A DNA stretch of 64,000 nt from Rapana venosa (lineage: Eukaryota > Mollusca > Gastropoda > Neogastropoda > Muricidae): assembly GCA_028751875.1 (NCBI GenBank), contig CM054165.1:26821025-26885024 (forward strand), written 5' to 3'. Positions 10,304 through 20,803 of this stretch are shown piece after piece. The first letter of the stretch is position 1. Every line of letters begins with the position of its first letter. The position numbers were made by a program, and so were the translations under genes. The notes beneath the pieces were generated by a model. The model searched no databases. It worked only from the letters and a program-made list of their open reading frames with translations, and was not told the DNA's origin.

Positions 10304-10656
10304 TTTCACTTTTTTTTTTTAATTAAAAAAATTATTTCTCTTTGCGCATAGGCTATTTACTTTGTCAGTTATTGATGTCAGCTAAGTGTCAATGCCTACA
10401 TTAAAACGTTGTTATGTTTTGGAATGTTATGTTTTTTTAAATTAATTAATTAATTAATTTATTTTATTCTTTCAAATCGAGGATAATGGAATAAGCACTT
10501 ATGTGATTTTTTACATCCAGTCACCATGTGTATGCGGTTTTGTCAATTCTGTCATCTGTTCCCACAGGCACACAATGGCCTACTCTTATGAAAAGCAGAA
10601 CAGGATTTAACCTGTTGATATTGGCATGAAAGGGTTGGGTTGGGTTGGGTTGGGTC

Positions 10657-10950
10657 AGGTGTGCGGTGGTTCTATCCCTGTTTTGGAACTTTCCCCCCTT
10701 CCATTAGACCATGAGTGGTGGTCTGGGTGCTAGTCTCTCGGATGAGACGATAAATCTGATGTAACGGGTGTTACACCAAATTATGTAGGGCACGTAAAAG
10801 AACCCATGGCAACAAGAGAGTTGTCCATGGCAAAAAAAGGGTAACTCTGATAGGGAAACAAATAAAAATTGCAGGCAGGAAAAGAAAAAAATAATAATGG
10901 GTGACACTGCTCTTGTGGTGATGCGTTCTCCCTCCCCCTCCCCCCTCGAG
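10657..10950 (+). mobile_element. SINE-1 copy lacking its 3' hairpin
   Basis: The body stops at 'cccctcgag' and passes directly into the ACAAT tract (10951-11205), so the palindrome and terminal hairpin are gone. Module X is at 10479-10612. Confidence 0.75.
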
Positions 10951-11265
10951 CAACAAATCAATATGATACAAAACAATACAATACAACGAAATGTAACACA
11001 ACAGAATACATTACAACACAACAGAATACATTTCAACACAACAGAATACAACACATTACGACACAACACAATACAACACAATATATTACAACACAACAGA
11101 ATATACAACACTATAATACAACACAACACAGTACAATACAACACATGATACAGTACAACACAATACAACAAAACACAGTACAAAACAACACACACACAAT
11201 ACAATACAAGTGGACTTGGTCAGCATTATCATTGTTCTCTGTGAAGAGAAGCACTTTCTCCAGAT

Positions 11266-11355
11266 CCCGTGATAGCTCAGTTGGTAGAGCGGAGGACTGT
11301 AGAGGGCAAGTGTAAAGCTATCCTTAGGTCGCTGGTTCGAATCCGGCTCGCGGGA
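11266..11355 (+). tRNA. tRNA-Tyr-GTA: tRNA-Tyr (GTA)
   Basis: Canonical exons, intron variant GTGTAAAGCT. Confidence 0.93.
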
Positions 11356-11694
11356 TTTTTTATTTTATTTTTTTAATTAAAAAAATTATTTATTTTTGCG
11401 CATAAGCTATTTACTTTGTCCGTTATTGATGTCAGCTATGTGTCGATGCCTACATTAAAACGTTGTTATGTTTTGGAATGTTATGTTATTTATTTATTTA
11501 TTTATTTTATTCTTTCATGTTGAGGATAATGGAATAAGCACTTATGTGCTTTTTTACATCCAGTCCCCGTGTGTATGCGGTTTTGTCAATTCTGTCATCT
11601 GTTCCCACCCGCACACAATGGCCTACTCTTACGAAAAGCAGAACAGGATTTAACATGTTGATATTGGCATGAAAGGGTTGGGTTGGGTTGGGTT

Positions 11695-12024
11695 GGAAGT
11701 GTGTGGTGGTTCTATCCCTGTTTTGGAACTTTCCCGCCTGCCATTAGGCCATGAGTGGTGGTCAGGGTGTTAGTCTCTGGGATGAGCCGATAAATCTGAT
11801 GTCACGGGTGTTACACCAAACTATGTAGGGCACCTAAAAGAACCTAGGGCAACAAGAGAGTTGTTCCTGGCAGAAAAAAGCCACTCTGACAGGGAAACAA
11901 AAAAAATTGCAGGCAGGAAAAGAAAAAATAATAGTGGGTGGCGCTGGTCTTGTGGTGACGCACTCTCTTTGGGGAGCAGCCCTAATTTCACGAAGAGAAA
12001 TCTGCCAGGACTTACAGTGGTATA
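11695..12024 (+). mobile_element. SINE-1 copy, first of a tandem unit pair
   Basis: This body and its neighbours are nearly identical to 12751-13082. Module X is at 11522-11655 and the ACAAT tract at 12025-12238. Confidence 0.8.
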
Positions 12025-12307
12025 CAATACAATGCAATGCAATACAGTATAATACAACACAATACACCTCACCACAATACAATACAGTATAATGCAACAC
12101 ACTAGAATGCAACACAATACAATACAACACAATACAATGCAACACAATACAGCACAGTACAACACAAAACAATGCAATACAACACAGTACAATGCAACGC
12201 AACACAATACAGCACAGTACAACACAACACAATACAAAACAAGGCCTGAAAGGTGGACAGGGTCAGCATATCATTGTTCTTTGTGAAGAGAAGCACTTTC
12301 TCCAGAT

Positions 12308-12397
12308 CCCGTGATAGCTCAGTTGGTAGAGCGGAGGACTGTAGAGGGCAAGTGGAAAGCAATCCTTAGGTCGCTGGTTCGAATCCGGCTCGCGGGA
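12308..12397 (+). tRNA. tRNA-Tyr-GTA: tRNA-Tyr (GTA)
   Basis: Canonical. Its 3' flank matches that of the copy at 11266, while its 5' flank and intron (AAAGCA) match the copy at 13366. Confidence 0.93.
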
Positions 12398-12750
12398 TTT
12401 TTTATTTTATTTTTTTAATTAAAAAAATTATTTATTTTTGCGCATAAGCTATTTACTTTGTCCGTTATTGATGTCAGCTATGTGTCGATGCCTACATTAA
12501 AACGTTGTTATGTTTTGGAATGTTATGTTATTTATTTATTTATTTATTTATTTTATTCTTTCATGTTGAGGATAATGGAATAAGCACTTATGTGCTTTTT
12601 TACATCCAGTCCCCGTGTGTATGCGGTTTTGTCAATTCTGTCATCTGTTCCCACCCGCACACAATGGCCTACTCTTACGAAAAGCAGAACAGGATTTAAC
12701 ATGTTGATATTGGCATGAAAGGGTTGGGTTGGGTTGGGTTGGGTTGGGTT

Positions 12751-13082
12751 GGAAGTGTGTGGTGGTTCTATCCCTGTTTTGGAACTTTCCCGCCTGCCAT
12801 TAGGCCATGAGTGGTGGTCAGGGTGTTAGTCTCTGGGATGAGCCGATAAATCTGATGTCACGGGTGTTACACCAAACTATGTAGGGCACCTAAAAGAACC
12901 TAGGGCAACAAGAGAGTTGTTCCTGGCAGAAAAAAGCCACTCTGACAGGGAAACAAAAAAAATTGCAGGCAGGAAAAGAAAAAATAATAGTGGGTGGCGC
13001 TGGTCTTGTGGTGACGCACTCTCTTTGGGGAAAGCAGCCCTAATTTCACGAAGAGAAATCTGCCAGGACTTACAGTGGTATA
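12751..13082 (+). mobile_element. SINE-1 copy, second of a tandem unit pair
   Basis: Differs from the preceding copy by an AA insertion and few other changes. Six GGG runs lie at 12721-12748, module X at 12568-12702 and the ACAAT tract at 13083-13296. Confidence 0.8.
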
Positions 13083-13365
13083 CAATACAATGCAATGCAA
13101 TACAGTATAATACAACACAATACACCTCACCACAATACAATACAGTATAATGCAACACACTAGAATGCAACACAATACAATACAACACAATACAATGCAA
13201 CACAATACAGCACAGTACAACACAAAACAATGCAATACAACACAGTACAATGCAACGCAACACAATACAGCACAGTACAACACAACACAATACAAAACAA
13301 GGCCTGAAAGGTGGACAGGGTCAGCATATCATTGTTCTTTGTGAAGAGAAGCACTTTCTCCAGAT

Positions 13366-13455
13366 CCCGTGATAGCTCAGTTGGTAGAGCGGAGGACTGT
13401 AGAGGGCAAGTGGAAAGCAATCCTTAGGTCGCTGGTTCGAATCCGGCTCGCGGGA
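13366..13455 (+). tRNA. tRNA-Tyr-GTA: tRNA-Tyr (GTA)
   Basis: Identical to the copy 1,058 bp upstream. The two 3' flanks differ at once ('gggattttttattt' versus 'gggaattttttttt'). Confidence 0.93.
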
Positions 13456-13498
13456 ATTTTTTTTTTTAAATTAAAAAAACTATTTAATTTGGGGTATA

Positions 13499-13765
13499 GC
13501 TAAAGGTAAAGGCGTCCCATAACCTATAAGGTCGTAGGGGGGCGAGGCGTCAGAGACCTCACTTCTCTAGGGCCAGCATATTGAGGGCGGCGTCCATCTC
13601 CTCTCCCTCGCTGCTTTACCTTCCCTGACCCTAAAGAGGGCAGGTACCCATTTACAGCTGGGGTAACTGTACTGAAGCCAAGGCGCGCAAACGGTCACCC
13701 ATCCAACTGGTAACCACGCTGGATGCTGCTTAACTTGGCTGGGGGAAAGCGAGTGCTCCGACCAC
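13499..13765 (-). mobile_element. SINE-2 copy, 5'-truncated
   Basis: On the minus strand it starts inside the head at 'gtggtcggagcactcgc', keeps the 5S-like segment and the whole body ('gctgtaaatgggtacctgcc', 'gagaagtgaggtctctgacg') and ends in a 'ctttacctttag' tail. An 8-bp target duplication GGGGTATA (13491-13498 and 13766-13773) flanks it. Confidence 0.8.
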
Positions 13766-14062
13766 GGGGTATATGCTATTAAAATTTTATTTTGTCAGTT
13801 ATTGATGTAAGCTAAGTGTCAATGCCTACATAACGTTATGTTTTGGAGTGTTATGTTTATTTATTTATTTTATTCTTTTATATCGTGGATAATGGAATAA
13901 GCACTTATGTGCTTTTTTACATCCAGTCCCCGTGTGCATGCGGTTTTGTCAATTCTGTCATCTGTTCCCACCGGCACACAATGGCCTACTCTTACGAAAA
14001 GCAGAACAGGATTTAACATGTTGATATTGGCATGAAAGGGTTGGGTTGGGTTGGGTCGGGTC

Positions 14063-14397
14063 GGAAGTGTGCGGTGGTTCTATCCCTGATTTGGAACTTT
14101 CCCCCTTCCCATTAGACCATGAGTGGTGGTCTGGGTGCTAGTCTCTCGGATGAGACAATAAATTCGATGTCACGGGTGTTACACCAAATTATGTAGGGCA
14201 GTAAAAGAACCCACAGCAACAAGAGAGTTGTCCCTGGCCAAAAAGAAAATTCACTCTGATAGGGAAACAAATAAAAATTGCAGGCAGGAAAATAAAATAA
14301 AATAAAGGGTGGCGCTAGTCTTGTGGTGACGTACTCTCCCCAGGGAAAGCAGCCCGAATTTCATGCAGAGAAATCTGCTGTGACTTAAAGTGGTATA
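14063..14397 (+). mobile_element. SINE-1 copy, last class A unit
   Basis: Module X at 13885-14023 is the last forward copy in the window. The ACAAT tract is short (14398-14520). Confidence 0.8.
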
Positions 14398-14585
14398 CAA
14401 TACAATACAATACATGCAATGCAATACAGTATAATACAACACAATACAGCACACTACAATGCAATACGGTATAATACAACACAATAGAACACACTAGAAT
14501 GCAACACAATACAAAACAAGGCCTGAAAGGTGGACTGGGGTCAGCATGACATTGTTCTCTCTGAAGAGAAGCACTTTCTCCAGAT

Positions 14586-14675
14586 CCCGTGATAGCTCAG
14601 TTGGTAGAGCGGAGGACTGTAGAGGGCAAGTGTAAAGCAATCCTTAGGTCGCTGGTTCGAATCCGGCTCGCGGGA
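14586..14675 (+). tRNA. tRNA-Tyr-GTA: tRNA-Tyr (GTA)
   Basis: Canonical exons, intron variant GTGTAAAGCA, T6 terminator. Confidence 0.93.
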
Positions 14676-14830
14676 ATTTTTTAAATTTTAATTATGTATC
14701 TTTGCCCATAAGCTATTTACCTTTGTGGGTTATTGATGTAAGCTAAGTGTTAATGCCTATATTAAAACGTTGTTATGTTTTTGAATGTTACGTTGATATT
14801 GGCATGAAAAGGCTGGGTTGGGTTGGGTCT

Positions 14831-14912
14831 GAAGTGTGCGATGGTTTGATTCACGTTTGGGCCAAACACTTTTACCCCATCCATAAGACCATGGGTCGTG
14901 GTCTGGGTGCTA

Positions 14913-14943
<31 letters not shown>

Positions 14944-15040
14944 CATGTGCAATACTTATTTAATGCAGGTAAAAGAACCCACGGCAACAAGAGAGTTGTC
15001 CCTGGCAAAATTCTGTAGAAAAACCACTCTAATAGGAGAA
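14831..15040 (+). mobile_element. SINE-1 5' half, truncated
   Basis: The body breaks off after 'aaaccactctaatagg' and passes into single-copy DNA. Both module X and the ACAAT tract are absent on this side. Confidence 0.75.
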
Positions 15041-16170
15041 TTATAGTCCCAGCCCAGATAAACGATTTAGGGACTGTGGTTGCAAGTCATCTCACTTTGG
15101 CACAGGAGACAACTAAAAATAGTACAATTCTTTAAAAGCAAACAGTGCTGCTATGCAAGCATCATGATGCTGTGCAGCCCTGTTGTAAAATAGAGTTGTG
15201 AGCTCTCCTGTGACAAGTTATCACCCTCAGAGCTGGTGTCCCATGATGCATTGTTCATGATAACTGTTCACTCACAAAACAGTAGTTAAGTAGGAGTACT
15301 GCATTAGATACTGGCAGATACTCTTCACTACTTACCACACAACAACAGTAGTAGCAGCAACAGCAGCAGCAATAAGGGCACCCTTCACTTGATGGTGGCG
15401 GATACAAGCCCAGGTCTACAAGCGGAACGAAACTGCCCCCTGGGCAACTTTGACTTGAGGCTACAGGTAACTGTTGCTATTCATGCAGATTTGCTTAGTA
15501 TTCTTGATTGTTTTTACATGTCTAGGATAAAAAACATTTCGAAAAGCAAGATTAATCGATTTGGAGGGGGGGGGGGGGGTTGTTTTATTACGGATTCCAA
15601 AAAGAACTTGACTACTAAATTATCAAGGTGGGGCAAGATTTCCGTGCCCTCCTTCTGCTGTGACTTGATTTTTGCTTTTAAAACTCTTTTAGGTGTGGTT
15701 GGGGCACTGCATTGTAATTTTTAGGAAGTGTCTTGAGCAAGCTGAATATCACTGACCCCCATACCTTTTCAGGCCGTACTGAACATTTGTATGAAAGAAT
15801 AATGATAGGTTTAATGTGTGCTTAAGTTGCCCTCCAGTATGCAGTTCTCCATTTTGCCATCTTTCCAACAAGTTTCAGATTAACTAGAGGTGATCATCTG
15901 CACGCTGAGTGCTTCATTCAAAACGATGGCTAGGCCTAGTAATAGATTCAGTGTGTGCCTACATGATTCCCCCCCCCCCCCCCCCCCCCAGCATCAGTTC
16001 CAAAATCAGGCCCCTCGTTACAACATGACAACACCTTAGTCCAGATATCCCGGTAAATTTGTGACAAGACTCTAATTTTGTTTTTGGTACCTGGATGCAG
16101 AGGTTCACCAATGGCCAGTTTTTGGGCAGCATGCACAGTTTTTGCAGGTTTTTTTTTCAGAATGGGGATA
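15041..16170. other. Non-repetitive island, no gene recognised
   Basis: About 1.1 kb with no counterpart elsewhere in the window. It holds a CAG/CAA-rich stretch (about 15345-15372), a G14 run (15566-15579) and a C21 run (15969-15989). A short open frame from 15389 (MMVADTSPGLQAERN...) has no recognisable domain. It may be DNA trapped in the array or a diverged insertion. Confidence 0.6.
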
Positions 16171-16207
16171 GTACACAGTACAACACAACAAGACAAAACA
16201 CTAGAAC

Positions 16208-16370
16208 ACAATCTTGCCACACGTTAAAACCCATCCCGCTTTTGGAAGAGTAGGCCATTGTGTGCCGGTGGGAACGTATGACCAAATACAATACTGCATA
16301 CACAGGGAGCACTAAATGGAAAAAAAAGCACATGAGTACTTAGTCCAGTATCCTCAAAATGAAAGCTTAA
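16208..16370 (-). repeat. Module X, reverse orientation (first of class B)
   Basis: This is the reverse complement of the block seen before 14 kb: 'gaagagtaggccattgtgtg', then 'aatactgcatacacaggg', then 'agcacatgagtact'. Other reverse copies are at about 17262-17430, 21490-21680, 22818-22985, 24450-24605, 26888-27055, 28372-28535, 34782-34945, 36197-36355, 41403-41560, 43844-44010, 45373-45535, 49961-50125, 53748-53895, 57922-58085 and 61972-62130. Confidence 0.75.
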
Positions 16371-16412
16371 AAAAAATTTAACAATAGGATATGATACAAC
16401 ACAGTACAATAC

Positions 16413-16490
16413 AATACTTCTTTGTGGAACGATCGGACAACAGCTGGTGTCTGTTATATGAGCGAAAATGTGTCATGCTGCCGTTTAATA
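16413..16490 (+). repeat. Module Y (hairpin block before tRNA in class B units)
   Basis: A conserved ~75-bp block, 'acttctttgtggaacg', then 'acaacagc', then 'tgtctgttatatgagcgaaa' and 'cgtcacgctgccgtttaa'. Many copies contain an inverted repeat with arms AGACAACA and TGTTGTCT. Other copies lie near 17472-17545, 21727-21812, 23038-23115, 24686-24760, 27151-27230, 35010-35085, 36408-36480, 41639-41715, 44153-44230, 50170-50250, 53967-54040, 58130-58212 and 62199-62272. Confidence 0.7.
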
Positions 16491-16589
16491 CAACACAATA
16501 CAGTACAGTACAATACAATACAATACAATACAAGTGAACTGGGGTCTGCATGATATTGTTTTCTCTGAAGAGAAGCACTTTCTCCAGAT

Positions 16590-16679
16590 CCCGTGATAGC
16601 TCAGGTGGTAGAGCGGAGGACTGTAGAGGGCAAGTGGAAAGCAATCCTTAGGTCGCTGGTTCGAATCCGGCTCGCGGGA
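16590..16679 (+). tRNA. tRNA-Tyr-GTA: tRNA-Tyr (GTA)
   Basis: The D loop reads AGGTGGTA instead of AGTTGGTA, which still fits the A-box consensus. Everything else is canonical. Confidence 0.92.
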
Positions 16680-16833
16680 ATTTTTTTATTTTAATTTTTT
16701 AATTAAAAAAATTATTTATCTTTGCACTATGTCATATATAGATGTAAGACATGTTTTCATTGCCTACATTAAAACTTTATGTTTAGGAATGTTATGTTGA
16801 TATTGGCATGAAAAGCTTGGGTTGGGTTGGGTC

Positions 16834-17155
16834 AGAAGTGTGCGGTGGTTTGATCCCTGTTTTGGCCCAAAACTTTTTCTACCATCCATTAGGCCATGAG
16901 TAGTGGTTTGGGTGCTAGTCTTTCGGATCAGGAAATCCTGTGTTACCCAAAATTATTTAGCTCACTTAAAAGAACCCACTGCTACAAGAGAGTTGTCCCT
17001 GGCAAAATTTTGTGGAAAAAAGCCATTCTGATAGCAAATCAAAATGATTTAGACAGGAAAAGAAAAAAAATGGGTGGCGCTGCTCTTGTGGTGACGTGTT
17101 CTCCCCAGGGAGAGCAGCCCGAATTTCACACAGAGAAATTGCCTATACGGCCTAC
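16834..17155 (+). mobile_element. SINE-1 copy, class B unit
   Basis: The 3' hairpin is damaged ('gagaaattgcctatacgg'). The ACAAT tract is 17156-17262, followed by reverse module X and module Y. Confidence 0.75.
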
Positions 17156-17660
17156 AAAACAATACAATACAATAAATAAACACAATACAATACAATACGA
17201 TACGACACAGTACAATACAACTCAATAACACAAGACAAGACAACACACTACAATACAATCTTGCACACACGATAAAACCCGTCCCGCTTTTTGGAAGAGT
17301 AGGCCATCGTGTAATGATGGGAACGAATGACAATATTTATATTTACAATACTGCATACACACAGGGACTGTATGAAAAATGCACTTCCATTATCCTCCAT
17401 ATAAAAGATTAAAATAAATTAAAAATTAAACAATAGGATATGATACAACACATAATAATACAATACAATACTTCTTCATGGAATGCTCAGGCAACAGCTA
17501 TTGTTGTCTGTTATATGAGCTAAAATGCTTCACACTGCCGATTAATACAACACAATACAGTACAATACCGTACAATACAATACAATACAATACAATACAA
17601 TACAAGTGGACTGGGTCAGCAAGACATTGTTCTCTCTGAAGAGAAGCCCTTTCTCCAGAT

Positions 17661-17750
17661 CCCGTGATAGCTCAGTTGGTAGAGCGGAGGACTGTAGAGG
17701 GCAAGTGCAAAGCTATCCTTAGGTCGCTGGTTCGAATCCGGCTCGCGGGA
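17661..17750 (+). tRNA. tRNA-Tyr-GTA: tRNA-Tyr (GTA)
   Basis: Canonical exons, intron variant GTGCAAAGCT. Confidence 0.93.
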
Positions 17751-18012
17751 ATTTTTCATTTTATTTTTTTATTTTGAAAAATTATTCATCTTTGCACTTT
17801 GTCAAATATTGATGTAAAACATGTGTCAATGCCTACATCAAAACGTTGTGGATTTTAAAAATATTATTTTTATTTTTTAAAAATTAATTTTTGCGCATAA
17901 GCTATTTACTTTGTCTGTTATTGGTGTAAGCTAAGTGTCAATGCCTACATTAAAACATTGTTATGTTTTGGAATGCTATGTTGATATTGGCATGAAAGGG
18001 TTGGGTTGGGTC

Positions 18013-18348
18013 GGAAGTGTACGGTGGTTCGATCCTTGTTTGAGCCAGAATATCACCCCCCCCCCCCACCCACACCCATTAGACAACGGTAGGTGGTCTG
18101 GGTGCTAGTCTTTCGGATTAGACAATAAACCGAAGTCCTCCTGTGTTACACAAAATTATTTAGCGCACGTAAAAGAACGCACGGCTACATGAGAGTTGTC
18201 CCCGCAAAATTTTGTAGAAAAAAGCTACTCTGACAGGGAAATAAGTACAGTTCAAGTCAGGAAAAGAAAAAAACTAATGGGTGGCGCTGCTCTGGGAGGG
18301 CAGCCCGAATTTCAGGCAGAGAAATCTTCCGTGACTTAAAGAGGTATA
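18013..18348 (+). mobile_element. SINE-1 copy
   Basis: Shortened around the palindrome ('gctgctctgggagggcag'). Its tail is interrupted by SINE-2 and 5S sequence. The array tract resumes at 18815-19022. Confidence 0.75.
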
Positions 18349-18380
18349 CAATACACATCAATATAAAGATAAAGTAAAAA

Positions 18381-18669
18381 GGTAAAGGAGTTCCATAACC
18401 TATAAGATCGTATGGGAGCGAGGCGTCAGAGACCTCACTTCTCTAGGGCCAGCATATTGAGGGCGGCGCCCATCTCCTCTCCCTCGCTGCTTTACCTTCC
18501 CTGACCCTAAAGAGGGCAGGTACCCATTTACAGCTGGGTGAACTGAGGGAACTGTAATGAAGCCAAGGCGCGCAAACGGTCACCCATCCAACTGGTAACC
18601 ACGCTCGACGCTGCTTAACTTGGCTGGGGGAAAGCGAGTGCTCCGACCACTGAGCTATCCCGTCCCCCC
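18381..18669 (-). mobile_element. SINE-2 copy, near full length
   Basis: On the minus strand: head 'gggatagctcagtggtcgg', then 'gccaagttaagcagcgtcga', then 'gttggatgggtgaccg'. The last two match the internal promoter region of 5S rRNA. The body contains 'gctgtaaatgggtacctgcc' and ends in 'aactcctttacc'. It lies 5 bp downstream of a true 5S gene in the same orientation. Confidence 0.8.
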
Positions 18670-18675
18670 AAAAAG

Positions 18676-18795
18676 ATTGCCAACAGCACCCGGTGTTCCC
18701 AGGCGGTCACCCATCCAAGTACTAACCGGGCCCGACGCTGCTTAACTTCGGTGATCGGACGAGAACCGGTGCTTTCAGCGTGGTATGGCCGTTGC
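18676..18795 (-). rRNA. 5S rRNA: 5S rRNA gene (single, nearly complete)
   Basis: On the minus strand the sequence carries 'ggccataccacgctgaaag', 'caccggttctcgtccgatca', 'ccgaagttaagcagcgtcgg' and 'acttggatgggtgaccgcc', the standard animal 5S series including the A box and C box. It is ~120 bp long and is followed by a T-run (18670-18674 read on the minus strand) as Pol III terminator. The 5' end GCAAC pairs with the 3' GTTGGC only if one C has been lost, so it may be a slightly damaged copy. It is the only 5S gene in the window. Confidence 0.88.
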
Positions 18796-19076
18796 ATTTT
18801 GTCAAATTAATATTCAAAACAATGCAATACAACATAATGCAACACAACACAATACACCACAACACAACACAATACAACACAATATAATAAAACACAACAC
18901 AATGCAATACAACACAGTACAATACAACACATGATACAATACAGTACAATACAACACATGATACAATACAGTACAACACAATACAACACAAGACAGTACA
19001 ACACAAGACAGTACAATACAAGTGGATTGGGTCATCATGACATTGTTCTCTGTGAAGAGAAGCACTTTCTCCAGAT

Positions 19077-19166
19077 CCCGTGATAGCTCAGTTGGTAGAG
19101 CGGAGGACTGTAGAGGGCAAGTGGAAAGCTATCCTTAGGTCGCTGGTTCGAATCCGGCTCGCGGGA
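19077..19166 (+). tRNA. tRNA-Tyr-GTA: tRNA-Tyr (GTA)
   Basis: Canonical. First tRNA gene of the ~9.7-kb block repeated at 36.6 kb. Confidence 0.93.
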
Positions 19167-19428
19167 ATTTTTTTATTTTTATTTTTTTAATTAAAAAAAT
19201 TATTTATGTTTGCACTTTATCAAATATTGATGTAAGACATGTGTCATTGCCTACATTAAAACGTTGCAGATTTTAAAAATAGTTTTCATTTTAAAAATTG
19301 TTTATCTTTGTGCATAGGCTATTTATTTACTTTGTCAGTTATTGGTGTAAGCTAAGTGTCAATGCCTACGTTAAAACTTAGTTATGTATTGGAATGTTAT
19401 TTTGATATTGGCACGAAAGGGTTGGGTT

Positions 19429-19781
19429 GGAAGTGTGCAGTGGTTTGATCCCCGTTTGAGCCAGAATATAACCCCCCCCCCCCCCCACCCATTAGATTAC
19501 GTTAGGTGGTCTGGGTGCTAGTCTTTCGGATGAGACGATAAACCGAAGTCCTGTGTGTTACATAAAATTATTTCGCCCACGTAAAAGAACGCAAGGCTAC
19601 AAGAGAGTCGTCCCAGCAAAATTTTGTAGAGAAAAAGCCACTCTGACAGGGAACAAATACAGTTCAAGTCAGGAAAAGAAAAAAAGTAATGGGTGGCGCT
19701 GCTCTTGTGGCGACGCGCTCTCCCCAGGGAGACCAGCCCGAATTTCGTGCAGAGAAATCTGCCGTGACTTAAAGAGGTATA
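19429..19781 (+). mobile_element. SINE-1 copy
   Basis: Closely matched at 36944-37295 and 55416-55774. It has a poly-C run after 'gaatataa'. The ACAAT tract is 19782-20003. No module X is present. Confidence 0.8.
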
Positions 19782-20003
19782 CAATACACATCAATATAAT
19801 ACAAAACAATACAATACAAGGCAATGAAACACAACACATTACAACACAACAGATTTACAACACGATATCATAACACACAACACAATGCAATAAAACACAA
19901 CACGGTACAATACAACGCAACACATGATACAATACAGTACAACACAGTACAACACAACACAGTACAAGACAGTACAATACAACACACATACAATACAACA
20001 CAA

Positions 20004-20066
20004 TACACTACTTCGGATTACGTTAGGTGGTCTGTTACACTACTTCGGATTACGTTAGGTGGTCTG
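20004..20066 (+). repeat. 31-bp direct repeat at a SINE junction
   Basis: Two copies of a 31-bp segment starting 'tacactacttcggattacg' lie at 20004-20034 and 20036-20066. The second continues into a SINE-1 core. The matching unit at 37.5 kb has neither copy. Confidence 0.8.
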
Positions 20067-20332
20067 GGTGCTAGTCTTTCGGATGAGACGATAAACCGAA
20101 GTCCTGTGTGTTACATAAAATTATTTCGCCCACGTAAAAGAACGCAAGGCTACAAGAGAGTCGTCCCAGCAAAATTTTGTAGAGAAAAAGCCACTCTGAC
20201 AGGGAACAAATACAGTTCAAGTCAGGAAAAGAAAAAAAGTAATGGGTGGCGCTGCTCTTGTGGCGACGTGCTCTCCCCGGGGAGAGCAGCCCGAATTTCA
20301 CGCAGAGAAATCTCGTGACTTAAAGTGGTATA
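20044..20332 (+). mobile_element. Extra 5'-truncated SINE-1 with (AAAT)n tail
   Basis: Starts inside the core and keeps the perfect GCTCTCCCCGGGGAGAGC palindrome. It ends in AAAT repeats (20333-20351) rather than ACAAT, like the full-length copies. Confidence 0.78.
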
Positions 20333-20424
20333 AATAAATAAATAAATAAATACAATACAAGGACTGATAAGAGACTGGGTCAGCATGACATTGTTCTCTG
20401 TGAAGAGAAGCACTTTCTCCAGAT

Positions 20425-20514
20425 CCCGTGATAGCTCAGTTGGTAGAGCGGAGGACTGTAGAGGGCAAGTGGAAAGCTATCCTTAGGTCGCTGGTTCGAA
20501 TCCGGCTCGCTGGA
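20425..20514 (+). tRNA. tRNA-Tyr (GTA), acceptor mismatch
   Basis: The 3' acceptor reads TCGCTGG, giving a C3-T70 mismatch. The copies at 37597 (TCGTTGG) and 56086 (TCGCTGG) share this defect, which marks them as relatives. Confidence 0.85.
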
Positions 20515-20700
20515 ATTAATTTTTTTTTAAATAAATTATTTGTCTTTGCACTTTGCCAAATATTGATGTAAGACATGTGTCATTGCCTACATTAAAACGT
20601 TGTGGATTTTAAACATATTTTTTCATTAAAAAAATTATTTATCTTTGGGCATAAGCTATTTACTTTGTTAGTTATTGATGTAAGCTAATTGTCAATGCCT

Positions 20701-20780
20701 ACATTAAAACGTTATGTTTTGGAATGTTATGTTGATATTGGCATTAAAACGTTATGTTTTGGAATGTTATGTTGATATTG
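20701..20780 (+). repeat. 40-bp tandem duplication in the unit's AT-rich block
   Basis: The segment containing 'ttaaaacgttatgttttgg' and 'gttgatattggc' occurs twice in a row (20701-20740, 20741-20780). The same doubling is present near 37873-37952. Confidence 0.8.
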
Positions 20781-20803
20781 GCATGAAAGGGTTGGGTTGG
20801 GTC

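Noticed and set aside
15389..15724. 111-residue frame in the single-copy island, with a possible splice donor after 'gaggctacag'
   Set aside because: No recognisable domain, poly-G inside the frame, no acceptor or second exon that can be supported.
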